Below, piece by piece: positions 63,851 through 64,000 of a DNA stretch of 64,000 nucleotides. The stretch comes from Pseudomonas maumuensis. GTDB lineage: Bacteria > Pseudomonadota > Gammaproteobacteria > Pseudomonadales > Pseudomonadaceae. The position numbers and the translations under genes are program-made. The notes beneath the pieces were generated by a model. That model saw only the letters and a program-made list of their open reading frames with translations, had not been told where the DNA came from and did not search any database. Within the stretch, counting starts at the first letter, position 1; each line of letters opens with the position of its first letter. Location: contig NZ_CP077077.1 in the NCBI RefSeq assembly GCF_019139675.1, forward strand, positions 2,480,001 through 2,544,000. Reading direction: 5' to 3'.

Positions 63851-64000
63851 CCAATGCAGGCGAGACGACTTTTTCAAGTCATCGTATCTCTTGAGGGAAG
63901 GAAAAAAGATCGCGGAGACAGGCACAAGCCCGCCGCCCGCTTCCACGGGAGGTGTTCTGGGACCAGCAGAGGGTGACCGTGGGAAACGGGGGCGACCTTG
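63851..64000. other. Window end, no recognised feature
   Basis: GC-rich DNA with no supported gene on either strand. A minus-strand frame is open from the window edge to about 63872 but has no recognisable domain. A run of A at about 63901-63906 preceded by GC-rich short repeats could be the U-tract of a minus-strand transcript entering from beyond the window. Confidence 0.25.

Overview
The window looks like a chromosome segment of a Pseudomonas of the P. putida group. The evidence is high-GC coding bias, many copies of the short GCCGGCAAGCCGGCTCCCAC-type palindromic REP element, a complete ptxS-kguEKTD block next to gluconate 2-dehydrogenase, a kdgD/galactarate-type dehydratase block with its GntR regulator, and a complete quinohemoprotein amine dehydrogenase (qhp) set. 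No rRNA, tRNA, CRISPR array, intact insertion sequence or prophage is visible.

Layout. 0-2.2 kb: a LysR regulator, a DUF899 protein and a repeat-rich non-coding stretch. 2.2-7.8 kb (minus): a four-gene secreted operon with two curlin-type amyloid subunits preceded by two large paralogous exported proteins of unknown function. 8.1-21.6 kb: a sigma-54 activator, then qhpF-qhpE-qhpG (plus), a porin and an aldehyde dehydrogenase (minus), and qhpA-qhpD-qhpC-qhpB (plus). This encodes periplasmic oxidation of primary amines, maturation and export of the cross-linked CTQ subunit, and removal of the aldehyde product. 21.7-26.4 kb: acyl-CoA ligase, TetR regulator, acyl-CoA dehydrogenase and a 3-hydroxyisobutyryl-CoA hydrolase-like protein. 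26.6-28.8 kb: a trypsin-like protease coupled to a lipoprotein. 29-32.9 kb: LuxR-type regulator, aldehyde dehydrogenase and class III aminotransferase. 33-36.9 kb: tautomerase, atypical SDR, LysR, MOSC protein and 5'-nucleotidase. 37-42.2 kb: a more mosaic stretch with DUF2388, an orphan RHS core protein, a gene remnant, a GST, a methyltransferase and a KAP P-loop NTPase. 42.3-44.5 kb: a PBP2 (mrdA) gene without rodA, and a small membrane protein. 44.7-54 kb: ptxS, kguE-K-T-D and the three gluconate 2-dehydrogenase genes. 54-57 kb: two small membrane or exported proteins, a TauE/SafE permease and an AraC regulator. 57-63.7 kb: GntR regulator and the minus-strand hexarate operon kdgD, MFS permease, dehydratase and KGSA dehydrogenase.

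Most notable observation. Sequences resembling sigma-54 promoters (TGGCAC-N5-TTGC) lie upstream of three units: the curlin operon (7856-7870), the aldehyde dehydrogenase gene (16667-16681) and, in weaker form, qhpA (17031-17046). The only sigma-54 activator in the window, an AcoR-like protein, sits between the curlin and qhp gene sets and is divergent from the curlin operon. I infer that one effector may control both amine oxidation and an amyloid-type extracellular fibre. Other leads are the protease-lipoprotein pair with a GTTTC/GAAAC palindrome cluster, an SDR in which the catalytic Tyr position is Pro, the lone KAP NTPase, and shared operator-like sequences for PtxS and for the GntR regulator.
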